In this document: piece after piece, positions 1-7,511 of the stretch
Position numbering within the stretch: position 1 is the stretch's first letter
Layout of the letters: every line of letters starts with the position of its first letter
Source of the DNA: a virus
DNA: 36,457 bases
IMG/VR virus record: IMGVR_UViG_3300027759_004571
Location: 1 to 36,457 of that record
Direction: 5' to 3' (one strand)
Notes under the pieces: model-generated
The model's input: only the letters and a program-made list of their open reading frames with translations
What the model was told of the DNA's origin: nothing
The model's database searches: none
Translations under genes and position numbers: made by a program

Positions 1-1
1 A

Positions 2-109
2 TCAGGTTCTAGTGGAACGAGTGGGTCATCAGGTACTTCAGGTTCTAGTGGAACGAGTGGGTCATCAGGTACTTCAGGTTCAAGTGGAACAAGTGGTTCT
101 TCAGGAAGT
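2..109 (+). repeat. 36-bp coding tandem repeat (collagen-like Gly-X-Y)
   Basis: Two 36-bp units (2-37 and 38-73) look identical base for base; a third (74-109) is degenerate. Each unit encodes 12 residues, four Gly-X-Y triplets with X/Y being Ser or Thr. Identity at synonymous sites points to recent slippage or recombination, so stalk length may vary between isolates. The array probably continues upstream of the window. Confidence 0.9.
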
Positions 110-1564
110 TCAGGAACATCAGGATCAGCAATTATCAACAATAATGTGGACAATTTTGTACTTACAGCAACAGGTGTTGCTGGAACAATACAAGGAGAAC
201 CAGCTTTACAATTCTCAAGTCCAACACTATCTTTTACAGGAACAGGTTCACCTACGTTAGGTGCTTCCCAAATTTATCTTAATGGTGGAACGTCTAATAG
301 GATTGATTTCAATCAGAATGGAGCTGGAGCCCCCGCATTTACAACAAGAAGTGCGGGAACAAAAATAGCTTTGTATCCAAATATTAGTGCAAGTAATGTT
401 GATATCGGTTTAGGTTATATGGCCGATGGAGGAGCGCCTAGTATGTGGTATTCAATACTAAGTCCAACTTCAAATGGCGCTTTTTATTGGTATGCTGGTA
501 CGACTCAAATTATGGCTTTGGTAAATTTAGCGGCGGGAACAAGAAGATTGGATTTAACTGCTGGTACTTTAGCAAATCCTGCGATTTCGGCAGGATTAAA
601 TTCATCAGATACTAACACTGGAATTTATTTCCCTGCGGCAGACACAATTGGATTTGTTGAAGGTGGTGCTGAAGCTATGAGAATTGACGCTAATGGTAGG
701 GTTAATTTTTTAGCAGGGTCAGCGGCAAATCCTATAATAAACGCGGGTCTTAACTCATCAGATACTAACACTGGAATTTACTTCCCTGCGGCAGACACAA
801 TTGGATTTGTTGAGGGTGGTGTTGAGGCGATGAGGGTTGATTCGAATAGTACGGTTAATTACTTAGCAGGAACAGTTTCATTACCATCAATCAATGCAGG
901 TCTTAATGCGTCAGACACTAACACTGGAATTTATTTTCCTGCAGCAGACACAATTGGATTTGTTGAAGGTGGTACTGAAGCTATGAGAATTGATTCGAAT
1001 GGTAGAATAAATCTATTAGCAGGAACAATCGCAAATCCAATATTGAACGCAGGGTTAAACTCAACTGATACAGACACAGGTCTTTATTTTCCTGCGGCAA
1101 ACTCATTAGGTTTAGTAACAGGTGGTATTGAAATTATCAGATTTAGTGGTAACACCACTTCATTTTCAGGTGGAACAGTATCGTTACCTACAATCAATGC
1201 TGGTTTGAACTCTAACGATACGAATACTGGAATTTACTTCCCATCTGGTGATACGATAGGATTTGTAACAAGTGGTACTTCTAGATCTATAATTAACAAT
1301 ACAGGTTTTGGCATCCAAACAACTCCATCCGCTTGGATTCATCTCAGCTCCTCACCTATACTTTCAAATTGGATAAGATTCGATGCGGCTAGAAATGCAA
1401 ATGTACCACCAGAAAATAATGCAGGTGCTCCTGATACGGGTATAGGTACTAATGGTGCTATTAATAAATACTTACAGGAACCTGATGTCTGGATGGAAGT
1501 AATTTTAGACTCCGCAGCAAAAGGGGGAGGAATAGTTCTAATCCCTTGTTATTTACCTGGATAG
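2..1564 (+). CDS. Tail fibre/virion protein with collagen-like stalk and 51-residue repeats (5' partial)
   Basis: The frame is open from base 2 with no start codon, so the gene begins upstream of the window; the first in-window candidate start (GTG at 146) is probably internal. The first ~45 residues are collagen-like, with Gly at every third position (Gly-Ser-Ser, Gly-Thr-Ser). A ~140-residue unique segment follows, then five tandem units of about 51 residues sharing AGLNSSDTNTGIYFPAADTI and ending near EAMRIDSNG. The C-terminus (IVLIPCYLPG) is not an S74-type chaperone domain that I recognise. DTNTGIYFP-type repeats are familiar from phage tail-fibre proteins, and collagen-like Gly-X-Y stretches form trimeric stalks. 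I infer a receptor-binding or decoration fibre at the virion surface. Downstream, the SET gene follows after 2 bp. Confidence 0.8.
   Translation, partial: SGSSGTSGSSGTSGSSGTSGSSGTSGSSGTSGSSGSSGTSGSAIINNNVDNFVLTATGVAGTIQGEPALQFSSPTLSFTGTGSPTLGASQIYLNGGTSNRIDFNQNGAGAPAFTTRSAGTKIALYPNISASNVDIGLGYMADGGAPSMWYSILSPTSNGAFYWYAGTTQIMALVNLAAGTRRLDLTAGTLANPAISAGLNSSDTNTGIYFPAADTIGFVEGGAEAMRIDANGRVNFLAGSAANPIINAGLNSSDTNTGIYFPAADTIGFVEGGVEAMRVDSNSTVNYLAGTVSLPSINAGLNASDTNTGIYFPAADTIGFVEGGTEAMRIDSNGRINLLAGTIANPILNAGLNSTDTDTGLYFPAANSLGLVTGGIEIIRFSGNTTSFSGGTVSLPTINAGLNSNDTNTGIYFPSGDTIGFVTSGTSRSIINNTGFGIQTTPSAWIHLSSSPILSNWIRFDAARNANVPPENNAGAPDTGIGTNGAINKYLQEPDVWMEVILDSAAKGGGIVLIPCYLPG
572..1330 (+). repeat. 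Five ~153-bp tandem repeats inside the tail fibre gene
   Basis: The units begin at (A/S)(N/L)P followed by INAGLN-like residues, near bases 572, 725, 878, 1031 and 1181, with spacing of 51, 51, 51 and 50 codons. The first three are nearly identical in protein sequence (TGIYFPAADTIGFVEGG); the last two have diverged. This is probably a repeated beta-rich shaft module. Confidence 0.85.
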
Positions 1565-1566
1565 AT

Positions 1567-2124
1567 ATGATAACAGACCCAAAAATAATTGAAAAAATTA
1601 AAAATAGTAATGCACGAATTATAAGTGTAAAGGTAGAGGATTTTCAGAAAATGATTCATAAGGTACATACAATTTCGGGTATGAATGACATTGATATGAA
1701 TATTACAAGTGAAAGTTACAATAACCAATACAAAATAGAACCACCACCTTTTATAGAGATTCCTACAAAAATAGAAGTCAAATTATCTCATGGTAAGGGT
1801 ATGGGAGTTTTTGCGGTAGAAAAGATATTGTCAGGAGAAATAATAGAAACTTGTTCACTCATTACCCTTCCGAAAGATGGAGATGTCCTCACTGATTATC
1901 GTTTTCTTTATCCAAAAAATACTATGAACGAATTTGTAATACCACTTGGTTATGGATGTATTTATAATCATTCAGATAAACCAAACGCGACTTGGGTAAA
2001 TCATCCAGAATATAAAGCTTTTAATTTTATTGCAATCAAGGACATAGAAATAAATGAAGAAATATGTACATACTATGGAGGAGAATTATATTGGAATTCA
2101 AGACAAAACATAAACGTAATTTGA
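1567..2124 (+). CDS. SET-domain protein (putative protein lysine methyltransferase)
   Basis: The frame is open from a TTG at 1546, but the ATG at 1567, just after the tail-fibre stop, is the likely start (185 aa). Residues ~67-172 carry the SET hallmarks in order: GKGMGVFA (76-83), the YNHSDKPNA knot motif (133-141) and EEICTYYGG (164-172) with its catalytic-type tyrosines. SET enzymes transfer a methyl group from SAM to protein lysines. No pre-SET or post-SET cysteine cluster is visible; the N-terminal 60 residues are unrecognised. Its place directly after a tail-fibre gene hints at a virion protein or host surface factor as substrate, but that is inference; a host chromatin or ribosomal protein is also possible. 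Confidence 0.85.
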   Translation: MITDPKIIEKIKNSNARIISVKVEDFQKMIHKVHTISGMNDIDMNITSESYNNQYKIEPPPFIEIPTKIEVKLSHGKGMGVFAVEKILSGEIIETCSLITLPKDGDVLTDYRFLYPKNTMNEFVIPLGYGCIYNHSDKPNATWVNHPEYKAFNFIAIKDIEINEEICTYYGGELYWNSRQNINVI

Positions 2125-2131
2125 AAATAAT

Positions 2132-2422
2132 ATGGCAATACAAGTAACAGGTTTATTTAGAAACCCAACATCAAATTTGATTCATGAATCACCTTCTTTA
2201 AAACTAATACCAATACTATCTTTTAAAGGTCAATTGGATTTAGATGTTCACATTAACAACTTTGGGATAGACACTATTGTTTACAAAAATATTGATAGAA
2301 CTTTGTTACAATACGATAATAATATAATGGATCCGTATGATAGATTAATTTCGGCTTTAGAGAATTATGTAATTGATAATCTAAAAGTGAGAAATACAAC
2401 ATCAACCTTTACAAAAGTTTGA
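2132..2422 (+). CDS. Small conserved-looking phage protein, function unknown
   Basis: 96 aa, ATG start after an A-rich leader, 7 bp after the SET gene. It is soluble, with no signal peptide or membrane segment. The N-terminal half alternates hydrophobic and polar residues as in beta-strands (IPILSFKGQLDLDVHINNF); the C-terminal half looks helical (YDRLISALENYVIDNL). I do not recognise the family. Its position between a tail fibre and the glycan island fits a small virion or assembly protein, without direct evidence. Confidence 0.65.
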   Translation: MAIQVTGLFRNPTSNLIHESPSLKLIPILSFKGQLDLDVHINNFGIDTIVYKNIDRTLLQYDNNIMDPYDRLISALENYVIDNLKVRNTTSTFTKV

Positions 2423-2442
2423 AAAAAAGTATTATTGAATTT

Positions 2443-2688
2443 ATGAAAGTTACACAAGAAGAGTTCGAAAAAATAAAAGAAATACGTCAATTAGGGACTA
2501 ATCTTATCAATGAGTTTGGTAAACTAAAAATGGATGAAATTGCCATTAATAAAAGATCTCAAGATCTTATAAAAAAGTACGATATCTTTGCCGAAGAAGA
2601 AAAAAAGTTCTTCGATTTACTTGCTTATAAATATGGTAAAGTGAATATCGATATCGAAACAGGTGAAATTACTGAATATTCAGTTTAA
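2443..2688 (+). CDS. Small helical protein, function unknown
   Basis: 81 aa from the ATG at 2443; the frame opens at a TTG at 2419 that overlaps the previous stop, but ATG is favoured. The chain is mainly charged helix (FEKIKEIRQLGTNLINEFG), then ends in KYGKVNIDIETGEITEY, a beta-turn tail of a sort I associate with small phage proteins. No membrane segment. It converges with the minus-strand glycosyltransferase, the two 3' ends overlapping by 9 bp, so no room exists for a terminator between them. Confidence 0.6.
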   Translation: MKVTQEEFEKIKEIRQLGTNLINEFGKLKMDEIAINKRSQDLIKKYDIFAEEEKKFFDLLAYKYGKVNIDIETGEITEYSV

Positions 2689-4956
2689 TTCTAATTTTTG
2701 AAAAACTTGTTTTGGTGTAATGGATCTTTGACACACATGTTGTTTCTTAGTTCCTTTGTATACAGGACACCAATCCCAATCTGAGGGGTCAAATGTAAAA
2801 ACTTCATCATTCCAACAAAACACACAAGTATTATCGTTGTATATCCTTGTTGTGTTTGACGTGAACTCATGACCTAGTTTAGCAAACCCATTTATCATAT
2901 AGGTATGTTTTCCAAGTGCCCAATTAATCCAAGATAAACCTGATCCGAGACCTATAAATTTGTCAGCATGAAGTAGAAGTGTCATTACTTCTTGCAGTGA
3001 TTTATTATTAAAATTGAATGTTTCAGGTATTTTGTATTCCTTTTGTGAAACAACAAAAATATCGTAACCTTTTGATTTAATCATTTGTGCTAACTCACAC
3101 CAATTCTCAAAGGACCATTCTTTACATCCTGCGGTCGCTTGTGGACCAAAAACTACATATCTTTTTTTGTGATATTTCTCATAGTTTTTTATATTGAGAC
3201 CATAGTTTAATTCAAAAAAATCTAATCCTAGTATATCCGTAGCGGTTTGTTGAAGAGGAATTAAATTAACTTGATTTGGGTTTCTGTCCGTATCATTCCA
3301 TAATCCATTCTTTTTGAACCATCCAATTCTATAAACCGCATAACAATTATGAGCTTCACCTGGTTTTATAAATTGAATATTATTATAATGGTTCAATCCT
3401 TCGAATAAAAAGTTTTGAAAGGTAGATAACAAAACCTTACAGTTATTTTTTTTCTGAAACTCGACAACATAAGGAACCCAACCTACGGTATCACCGAGAG
3501 AACTTGATTCCAACGAGATTAAAATTGTTTTTCCCACGGGGTCAAATCTATCAACAATTTCTCCATTTACCCTTATTCCCCATTCAATATAGTATTTGAT
3601 GGAGCAAGCACACCACATACCATTCGAGATGGTTGTTGAATATTTAATTTCATTTGTTTTCAAATCTATAAACTCAACAAAATATTCCTCAGGACTTTGT
3701 CCGACAATCTCAACTCTTGGCCCATCCAAATATGTAACTAATATGTCATTTTTAATTGGGTTTTGTTTGAAATCTTTCATAAATTCATCTATAATATTCT
3801 TTGCTTTTCGACTAACATTTGACCAACTAAATTCATTTCTTATAATTTCGGATTCTTGTAGAGCTTTATTTTTATAATATTCCCAATTAATGTAAGCGTA
3901 CAACATTTTCAAACTCAAATCTGATTTGTCGGGTTCATAATAATTACCAACCGAACTATTGAAGTGATTATAAGTGTTAGCCGATACGGGACTTTCACCT
4001 AATATTTTTACGGGAATACCTTTACCTGATGCAAATTCCATCTGACCTGAACACTCAGAGTATATGGATGGAATACCACAAGCCATTGCTTCAATTAGTG
4101 GTAAATTCCATCCTTCACTTCGAGCACAGGATAGGAAAACATTACAAGATTTGAGTATTTTTATGTAGTCCTCTCGAGATGGGAAATGTAAAATTTTTAT
4201 TCTATCATCATTTATCCCGAAATGTTCTAATCTCTCATCCGTGGTTGACATTCCATCATTACTAAAAGGATTGTCGATAGAAACTATCAAATCAACTTTA
4301 TCATTTTCGGAGAATGTTGTTAAAAATGTCTCGATGATTTCTTTTGTAAATTTCCTATAATCCCATCGACCAGCCAAGAAAAACTTAAAACGACCATCTT
4401 GAGTTAAGGGACAATTTACGATTTCGGGAAAGAAAACCAACGGATCAATACCTTCAGGAACCACTTTAACTTTGTTAGGATCATATCCCTGATTGATTGA
4501 ACATTGTCTTTGCCATTCAGACGGGACCCAAAGTTGATCGAATTCTTTTAACTTATCAAAAAAATGTTGTGGTTGAAGAGTCGATTCCCAAACATTGTAT
4601 GCAATTTTTGGCCCTACGTAATGGTCGTAAAAAATATGATGATCCGTCTCACACAACACAATATTCAAATTGTGAAAAAAGTTTTTGGTTTCATTTGGAT
4701 AAATTGGATAGTCTGATCTAGATCCATCGTTATTCCAAAGAATTTGTGAAAACAATAGTTGTTTATCGGTGTCATTTAGATATGGTTCTCCGTCATGGGG
4801 GGTTTCATTTAAACCATTCCAACTTGAACCTATGGTAAAATTTCTTACTTTTAATGAAAAATAATTTGATAATTCGCGAAAAAAATCTCGTGAATGTTGA
4901 TTATAACCTGTATTTCCTATGTAGGAACAATGAGTAAATATTTTTGTGTCGGACAT
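2680..4956 (-). CDS. GT4 glycosyltransferase fused to BAHT-type (TibC/Aah-like) heptosyltransferase
   Basis: 758 aa, ATG at 4956 reading leftwards. Residues ~1-395 are a GT-B retaining glycosyltransferase of the GT4 type: FLAGRWDYRKF (193-203) and the E-x7-E motif in SEGWNLPLIEAMACG (E281, E289). Residues ~403-758 resemble the autotransporter heptosyltransferases: an N-terminal beta module (YLDGPRVEIVGQ, then GMWCACSIKYYIEWGI), LGDTVGWVPYVVEF (487-500), LQQTATDILGLDFFE (568-582), and a C-terminal four-cysteine finger C711-x2-C714-x15-C730-x11-C742. That spacing is, as I recall it, that of the iron finger of TibC. BAHT enzymes transfer heptose to Ser/Thr on surface adhesins. It is the only large minus-strand gene in the island and diverges from the methyltransferase at 5005 across 48 bp. 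The acceptor, and whether the donor is heptose, are not shown. Confidence 0.85.
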   Translation of the reverse strand: MSDTKIFTHCSYIGNTGYNQHSRDFFRELSNYFSLKVRNFTIGSSWNGLNETPHDGEPYLNDTDKQLLFSQILWNNDGSRSDYPIYPNETKNFFHNLNIVLCETDHHIFYDHYVGPKIAYNVWESTLQPQHFFDKLKEFDQLWVPSEWQRQCSINQGYDPNKVKVVPEGIDPLVFFPEIVNCPLTQDGRFKFFLAGRWDYRKFTKEIIETFLTTFSENDKVDLIVSIDNPFSNDGMSTTDERLEHFGINDDRIKILHFPSREDYIKILKSCNVFLSCARSEGWNLPLIEAMACGIPSIYSECSGQMEFASGKGIPVKILGESPVSANTYNHFNSSVGNYYEPDKSDLSLKMLYAYINWEYYKNKALQESEIIRNEFSWSNVSRKAKNIIDEFMKDFKQNPIKNDILVTYLDGPRVEIVGQSPEEYFVEFIDLKTNEIKYSTTISNGMWCACSIKYYIEWGIRVNGEIVDRFDPVGKTILISLESSSLGDTVGWVPYVVEFQKKNNCKVLLSTFQNFLFEGLNHYNNIQFIKPGEAHNCYAVYRIGWFKKNGLWNDTDRNPNQVNLIPLQQTATDILGLDFFELNYGLNIKNYEKYHKKRYVVFGPQATAGCKEWSFENWCELAQMIKSKGYDIFVVSQKEYKIPETFNFNNKSLQEVMTLLLHADKFIGLGSGLSWINWALGKHTYMINGFAKLGHEFTSNTTRIYNDNTCVFCWNDEVFTFDPSDWDWCPVYKGTKKQHVCQRSITPKQVFQKLELN

Positions 4957-4984
4957 ATAAACTTGATTTGTTATAAAATAATAG

Positions 4985-5004
4985 TATTCTTTTAGAAAAA
5001 AAAA
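4985..5004 (+). promoter_or_regulatory. A-rich leader with possible promoter element upstream of the first methyltransferase
   Basis: The sequence TAGTATT-C-TTTT followed by a run of A leads directly into ATGATTGTTTT. Nearly the same arrangement precedes the paralogue at 5913. CTTG or TTTG lies about 19 bp upstream (4962-4970). It only partly fits TTTG-N19-TAnnTTTG, so a promoter is possible but weak. No Shine-Dalgarno is present. Confidence 0.3.
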
Positions 5005-5883
5005 ATGATTGTTTTTACAAGATACTCAGAAGATTTCCAAACCATTTTTTACAAAAATGTTTCAAATAAACCTTTAGATGTTGAAATTGTTGTATTCAGC
5101 TTAAATAAAAAAACTCCAAACTTTACAAATCGACTCAGATTAGAACCTAATGTTGAATGTTTTACATGGTTAGATAATAATTCTGAACCTGTTAAAGTTT
5201 TATTTTATGATCAACACACAAACAAATTATTAGCGCCATTCGTCTCAAACGTGTTAGACTCATTAAATGAATATGAATATAAAAATTTTGTTTTCACTAA
5301 GCAAGACGATGAATTGATTTCAATATTAAATAATTTTAATTTAAATGGGTTCGATACGAAAGGTGGTACGGACAAAGCAACTCGTCACAACTATACAAGT
5401 ACATATGCTAAATATTTAAAAAAAATACAATCTAAACCAATAAATTTCGTTGAAATCGGAGTACTATACGGTGGTTCTATGGCTATGTGGTGTAAGTATT
5501 TACCTCAGGCTAAATTTTTATTTTTTGATATAGAAAATCAAATAGAAGAAAGTATAAAAAAACATATAGATTGGGATAGGGTAAAATTACATATTTCGTC
5601 AGCGTATACTAATGAATCTGTACAGTTGACTAAGGAATATTTTAATGGTGGTATAGATTTTTTGTTAGATGATGGTCCACATACACTAGAGTCTATGATG
5701 GATTGTATTACTTTGTATTCGCCACTTATGAATAAAGGAGGTACAATTATGATTGAAGATGTCCAAAGTAAAGATTGGTTTGTATATTTATCTTCGGTTT
5801 GTCCTGCAAACACGACAATAGAAACTGTTGATCTTACTCAATCAGGTAGACACGATGACTTGATATTTATAGTTAATTTTTAG
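5005..5883 (+). CDS. SAM-dependent methyltransferase (CmcI/Methyltransf_24-like) with novel N-terminal module
   Basis: 292 aa. Residues ~1-98 form a module shared with the next gene (MIVFTRYSED start, FYDQHTNKLLAPFV, ending EYEYKNFVF). Residues ~115-292 are a class I methyltransferase: GTDKATRHNYTSTY (121-134), SAM-loop EIGVLYGGSMAMW (150-162), FFDIE (173-177), IDFLLDDGPHT (217-227) and MIEDVQ (249-254). The DK-x3-H-Y-x3-Y plus DDGxH pattern is typical of enzymes that O-methylate sugars or antibiotics, with DDGPH residues often binding a metal. It heads the plus-strand run of the island. Sugar O-methylation is inferred from family and context. Confidence 0.85.
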   Translation: MIVFTRYSEDFQTIFYKNVSNKPLDVEIVVFSLNKKTPNFTNRLRLEPNVECFTWLDNNSEPVKVLFYDQHTNKLLAPFVSNVLDSLNEYEYKNFVFTKQDDELISILNNFNLNGFDTKGGTDKATRHNYTSTYAKYLKKIQSKPINFVEIGVLYGGSMAMWCKYLPQAKFLFFDIENQIEESIKKHIDWDRVKLHISSAYTNESVQLTKEYFNGGIDFLLDDGPHTLESMMDCITLYSPLMNKGGTIMIEDVQSKDWFVYLSSVCPANTTIETVDLTQSGRHDDLIFIVNF

Positions 5884-5892
5884 ACATAAATT

Positions 5893-5912
5893 AGTATTAT
5901 TTTTAAAAAAAA
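5893..5912 (+). promoter_or_regulatory. Duplicated A-rich leader with TATTTTTA upstream of the second methyltransferase
   Basis: TAGTATTATTTTTA followed by eight A residues precedes ATGATTGTTTT. TATTTTTA at 5898-5905 fits TAnnTTTA, but no upstream TTTG lies at the right distance. The similarity to 4985-5004 shows the duplication included the leader. Confidence 0.3.
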
Positions 5913-6866
5913 ATGATTGTTTTCACGAGATATTCAGAAGATTATTATACCATTTATTATAAAAATGTTTCTGAAAAACCAATAGAGGTAAAAATTTTAG
6001 GATTTGAATCCTATAAAAAAAATCCAGCATTTGAAAATATTTTAACATGTGAACCACATGTTGAATATTTCACACATATGGGTCATACAAATTTACAAGG
6101 TAGAAAAATTTTAATTTATGATCGTAATACGAATGAATTGTTAGCACCGTTTGTTTTAGATGGTCCAAATTCACTTATGGATTATGAATATAAAAACTAT
6201 ATGTTTAATATATTATCAGTAAGTGATGAAACTGATAAATTTGGAATTTTATATTGTATTGATGAACATCACTTACATCCTGAATACGAAAACATTATTG
6301 ACATTGAAAAAGGTGATATAGTCGTGGATGTTGGATTTAATTTTGGTATGTATTCACTCAGAGCATTAAAAAAAGGTGCTAAAGAAATATGGGGATTTGA
6401 ACCTAATCGAAGGATTTATCAAAAGTTGAAAGAACATTATCCAGACCAAGATAGAGTTCATTTGTATAATTTTGCGGTATCAAACAAAAATGGTTTTGCA
6501 AGATTTAAAGAAGATTTTGGAACATTGGGTGCAGGTATCTGTGATACTCAGAATGAAAATGATATAAGAGACTTTTATGATATAAGAACTATAAATTTAT
6601 ATGATTTTTTGATTTATCATAATGTTCATCATATAGACCTATTGAAAATTGACTGCGAAGGTATAGAATATGATATTATTGAAAGTATACCTGACGAATA
6701 TTTTTCTAATATAAGAAAAATCCATATGGAATATCACATAAACACTGAAAGAAGAGTACAAAGTATTTTAGATAAGTTGAATAGAGTTGGATTTGAAATT
6801 ACATTTGGGAAGAATTCTTCAATAGACACTTGGATCGGTATGATTTACTGTAAAAAAAATGGCTAA
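5913..6866 (+). CDS. FkbM-family methyltransferase with the shared N-terminal module
   Basis: 317 aa. Residues ~1-98 are roughly half identical to the N-terminus of the preceding gene (MIVFTRYSEDYYTIYYKNVS; IYDRNTNELLAPFV). Residues ~130-317 are FkbM-like: VVDVGFNFGMYS (137-148, SAM loop), WGFEPN (160-165), the variable DIRTINLYDFL segment and LLKIDCEGIEYD (243-254). FkbM enzymes O-methylate sugar hydroxyls, or related groups, on polysaccharides and natural products. The 29-bp gap from the upstream gene and 8-bp overlap with the next suggest co-transcription and coupling. The same front end on two different methyltransferase types is notable. Confidence 0.88.
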   Translation: MIVFTRYSEDYYTIYYKNVSEKPIEVKILGFESYKKNPAFENILTCEPHVEYFTHMGHTNLQGRKILIYDRNTNELLAPFVLDGPNSLMDYEYKNYMFNILSVSDETDKFGILYCIDEHHLHPEYENIIDIEKGDIVVDVGFNFGMYSLRALKKGAKEIWGFEPNRRIYQKLKEHYPDQDRVHLYNFAVSNKNGFARFKEDFGTLGAGICDTQNENDIRDFYDIRTINLYDFLIYHNVHHIDLLKIDCEGIEYDIIESIPDEYFSNIRKIHMEYHINTERRVQSILDKLNRVGFEITFGKNSSIDTWIGMIYCKKNG

Positions 6867-7506
6867 CGGGGTTCATAAAATAACTGAAGAATTTGAAAAA
6901 GCTCTATCTGATTATACAGGAGCCCCCTATGTTGTTTGTCTAGATAATATGAGTAATGCTCTGTTTTTATCTCTGTACTATGAAAAAAATATAACAGGTT
7001 CGATTACTACTAACACCATAGAAATACCTAATATAACTTATCCTTCCGTACCTTGTGAAATTATTCATGCGGGGTTAAAAGTAAAATTTTATCCTGTGAA
7101 TGGACAAACTATCAAAGGTGAATATCAATTGAAAGGTTCAAATGTATGGGATTGTGCTCTTAGGTTTACAGGTGATATGTACCGTAAAGGGACTCATCAA
7201 TGTGTATCTTTCACAGGCCCTTATAAACATTTCAAGTTATCTAAGGGAGGAGCAATCCTGACAGATAATTTGGAAGCATACCATTGGTTCAAACGAGCAA
7301 GATTTAGTGGAAGACGAGAATGTTCATATCATGATGATTATTTCGATATGCTTGGTTGGAATTTCTATATGATGCCTGAACTAGCGGCAAGAGGACTTCT
7401 ACTTATGACTCAGTTTTATAATTTGGATGGTACCAAAAAATACAACGACGATTTGGAATTACCATATCCAGATTTATCTAAATTCGAAATATACTCAAAA
7501 ATTTGA
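6859..7506 (+). CDS. Short DegT/DnrJ/EryC1/StrS-type aminotransferase homologue
   Basis: 215 aa; the ATG at 6859 overlaps the previous gene by 8 bp. It keeps the order of DegT-family features: EEFEKALSDYTGAPYVVCLD near the N-terminus, YPSVPCEIIHAGLKVKFYPV (61-80), VWDCALRF (96-103, the cofactor-aspartate position, D98) and SFTGPYKHFKLSKGGAILT (117-135), where K123 is the best candidate PLP lysine. The usual family length is about 370-400 aa, so the C-terminal small domain is largely missing. It may be a shortened but active phage form that aminates a keto-sugar nucleotide, or a domain acting with a partner. The frame is intact, with no sign of recent truncation. Confidence 0.75.
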   Translation: MANGVHKITEEFEKALSDYTGAPYVVCLDNMSNALFLSLYYEKNITGSITTNTIEIPNITYPSVPCEIIHAGLKVKFYPVNGQTIKGEYQLKGSNVWDCALRFTGDMYRKGTHQCVSFTGPYKHFKLSKGGAILTDNLEAYHWFKRARFSGRRECSYHDDYFDMLGWNFYMMPELAARGLLLMTQFYNLDGTKKYNDDLELPYPDLSKFEIYSKI

Positions 7507-7511
7507 TAAAA

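Noticed and set aside
2-109. Regular 36-bp repeats that look CRISPR-like
   Set aside because: They are contiguous with no spacers and encode Gly-X-Y triplets in the fibre frame.
12-260. Open frame of 82 codons over the collagen-like repeat
   Set aside because: It is an out-of-frame shadow; the Gly-X-Y frame continues into the long fibre gene.
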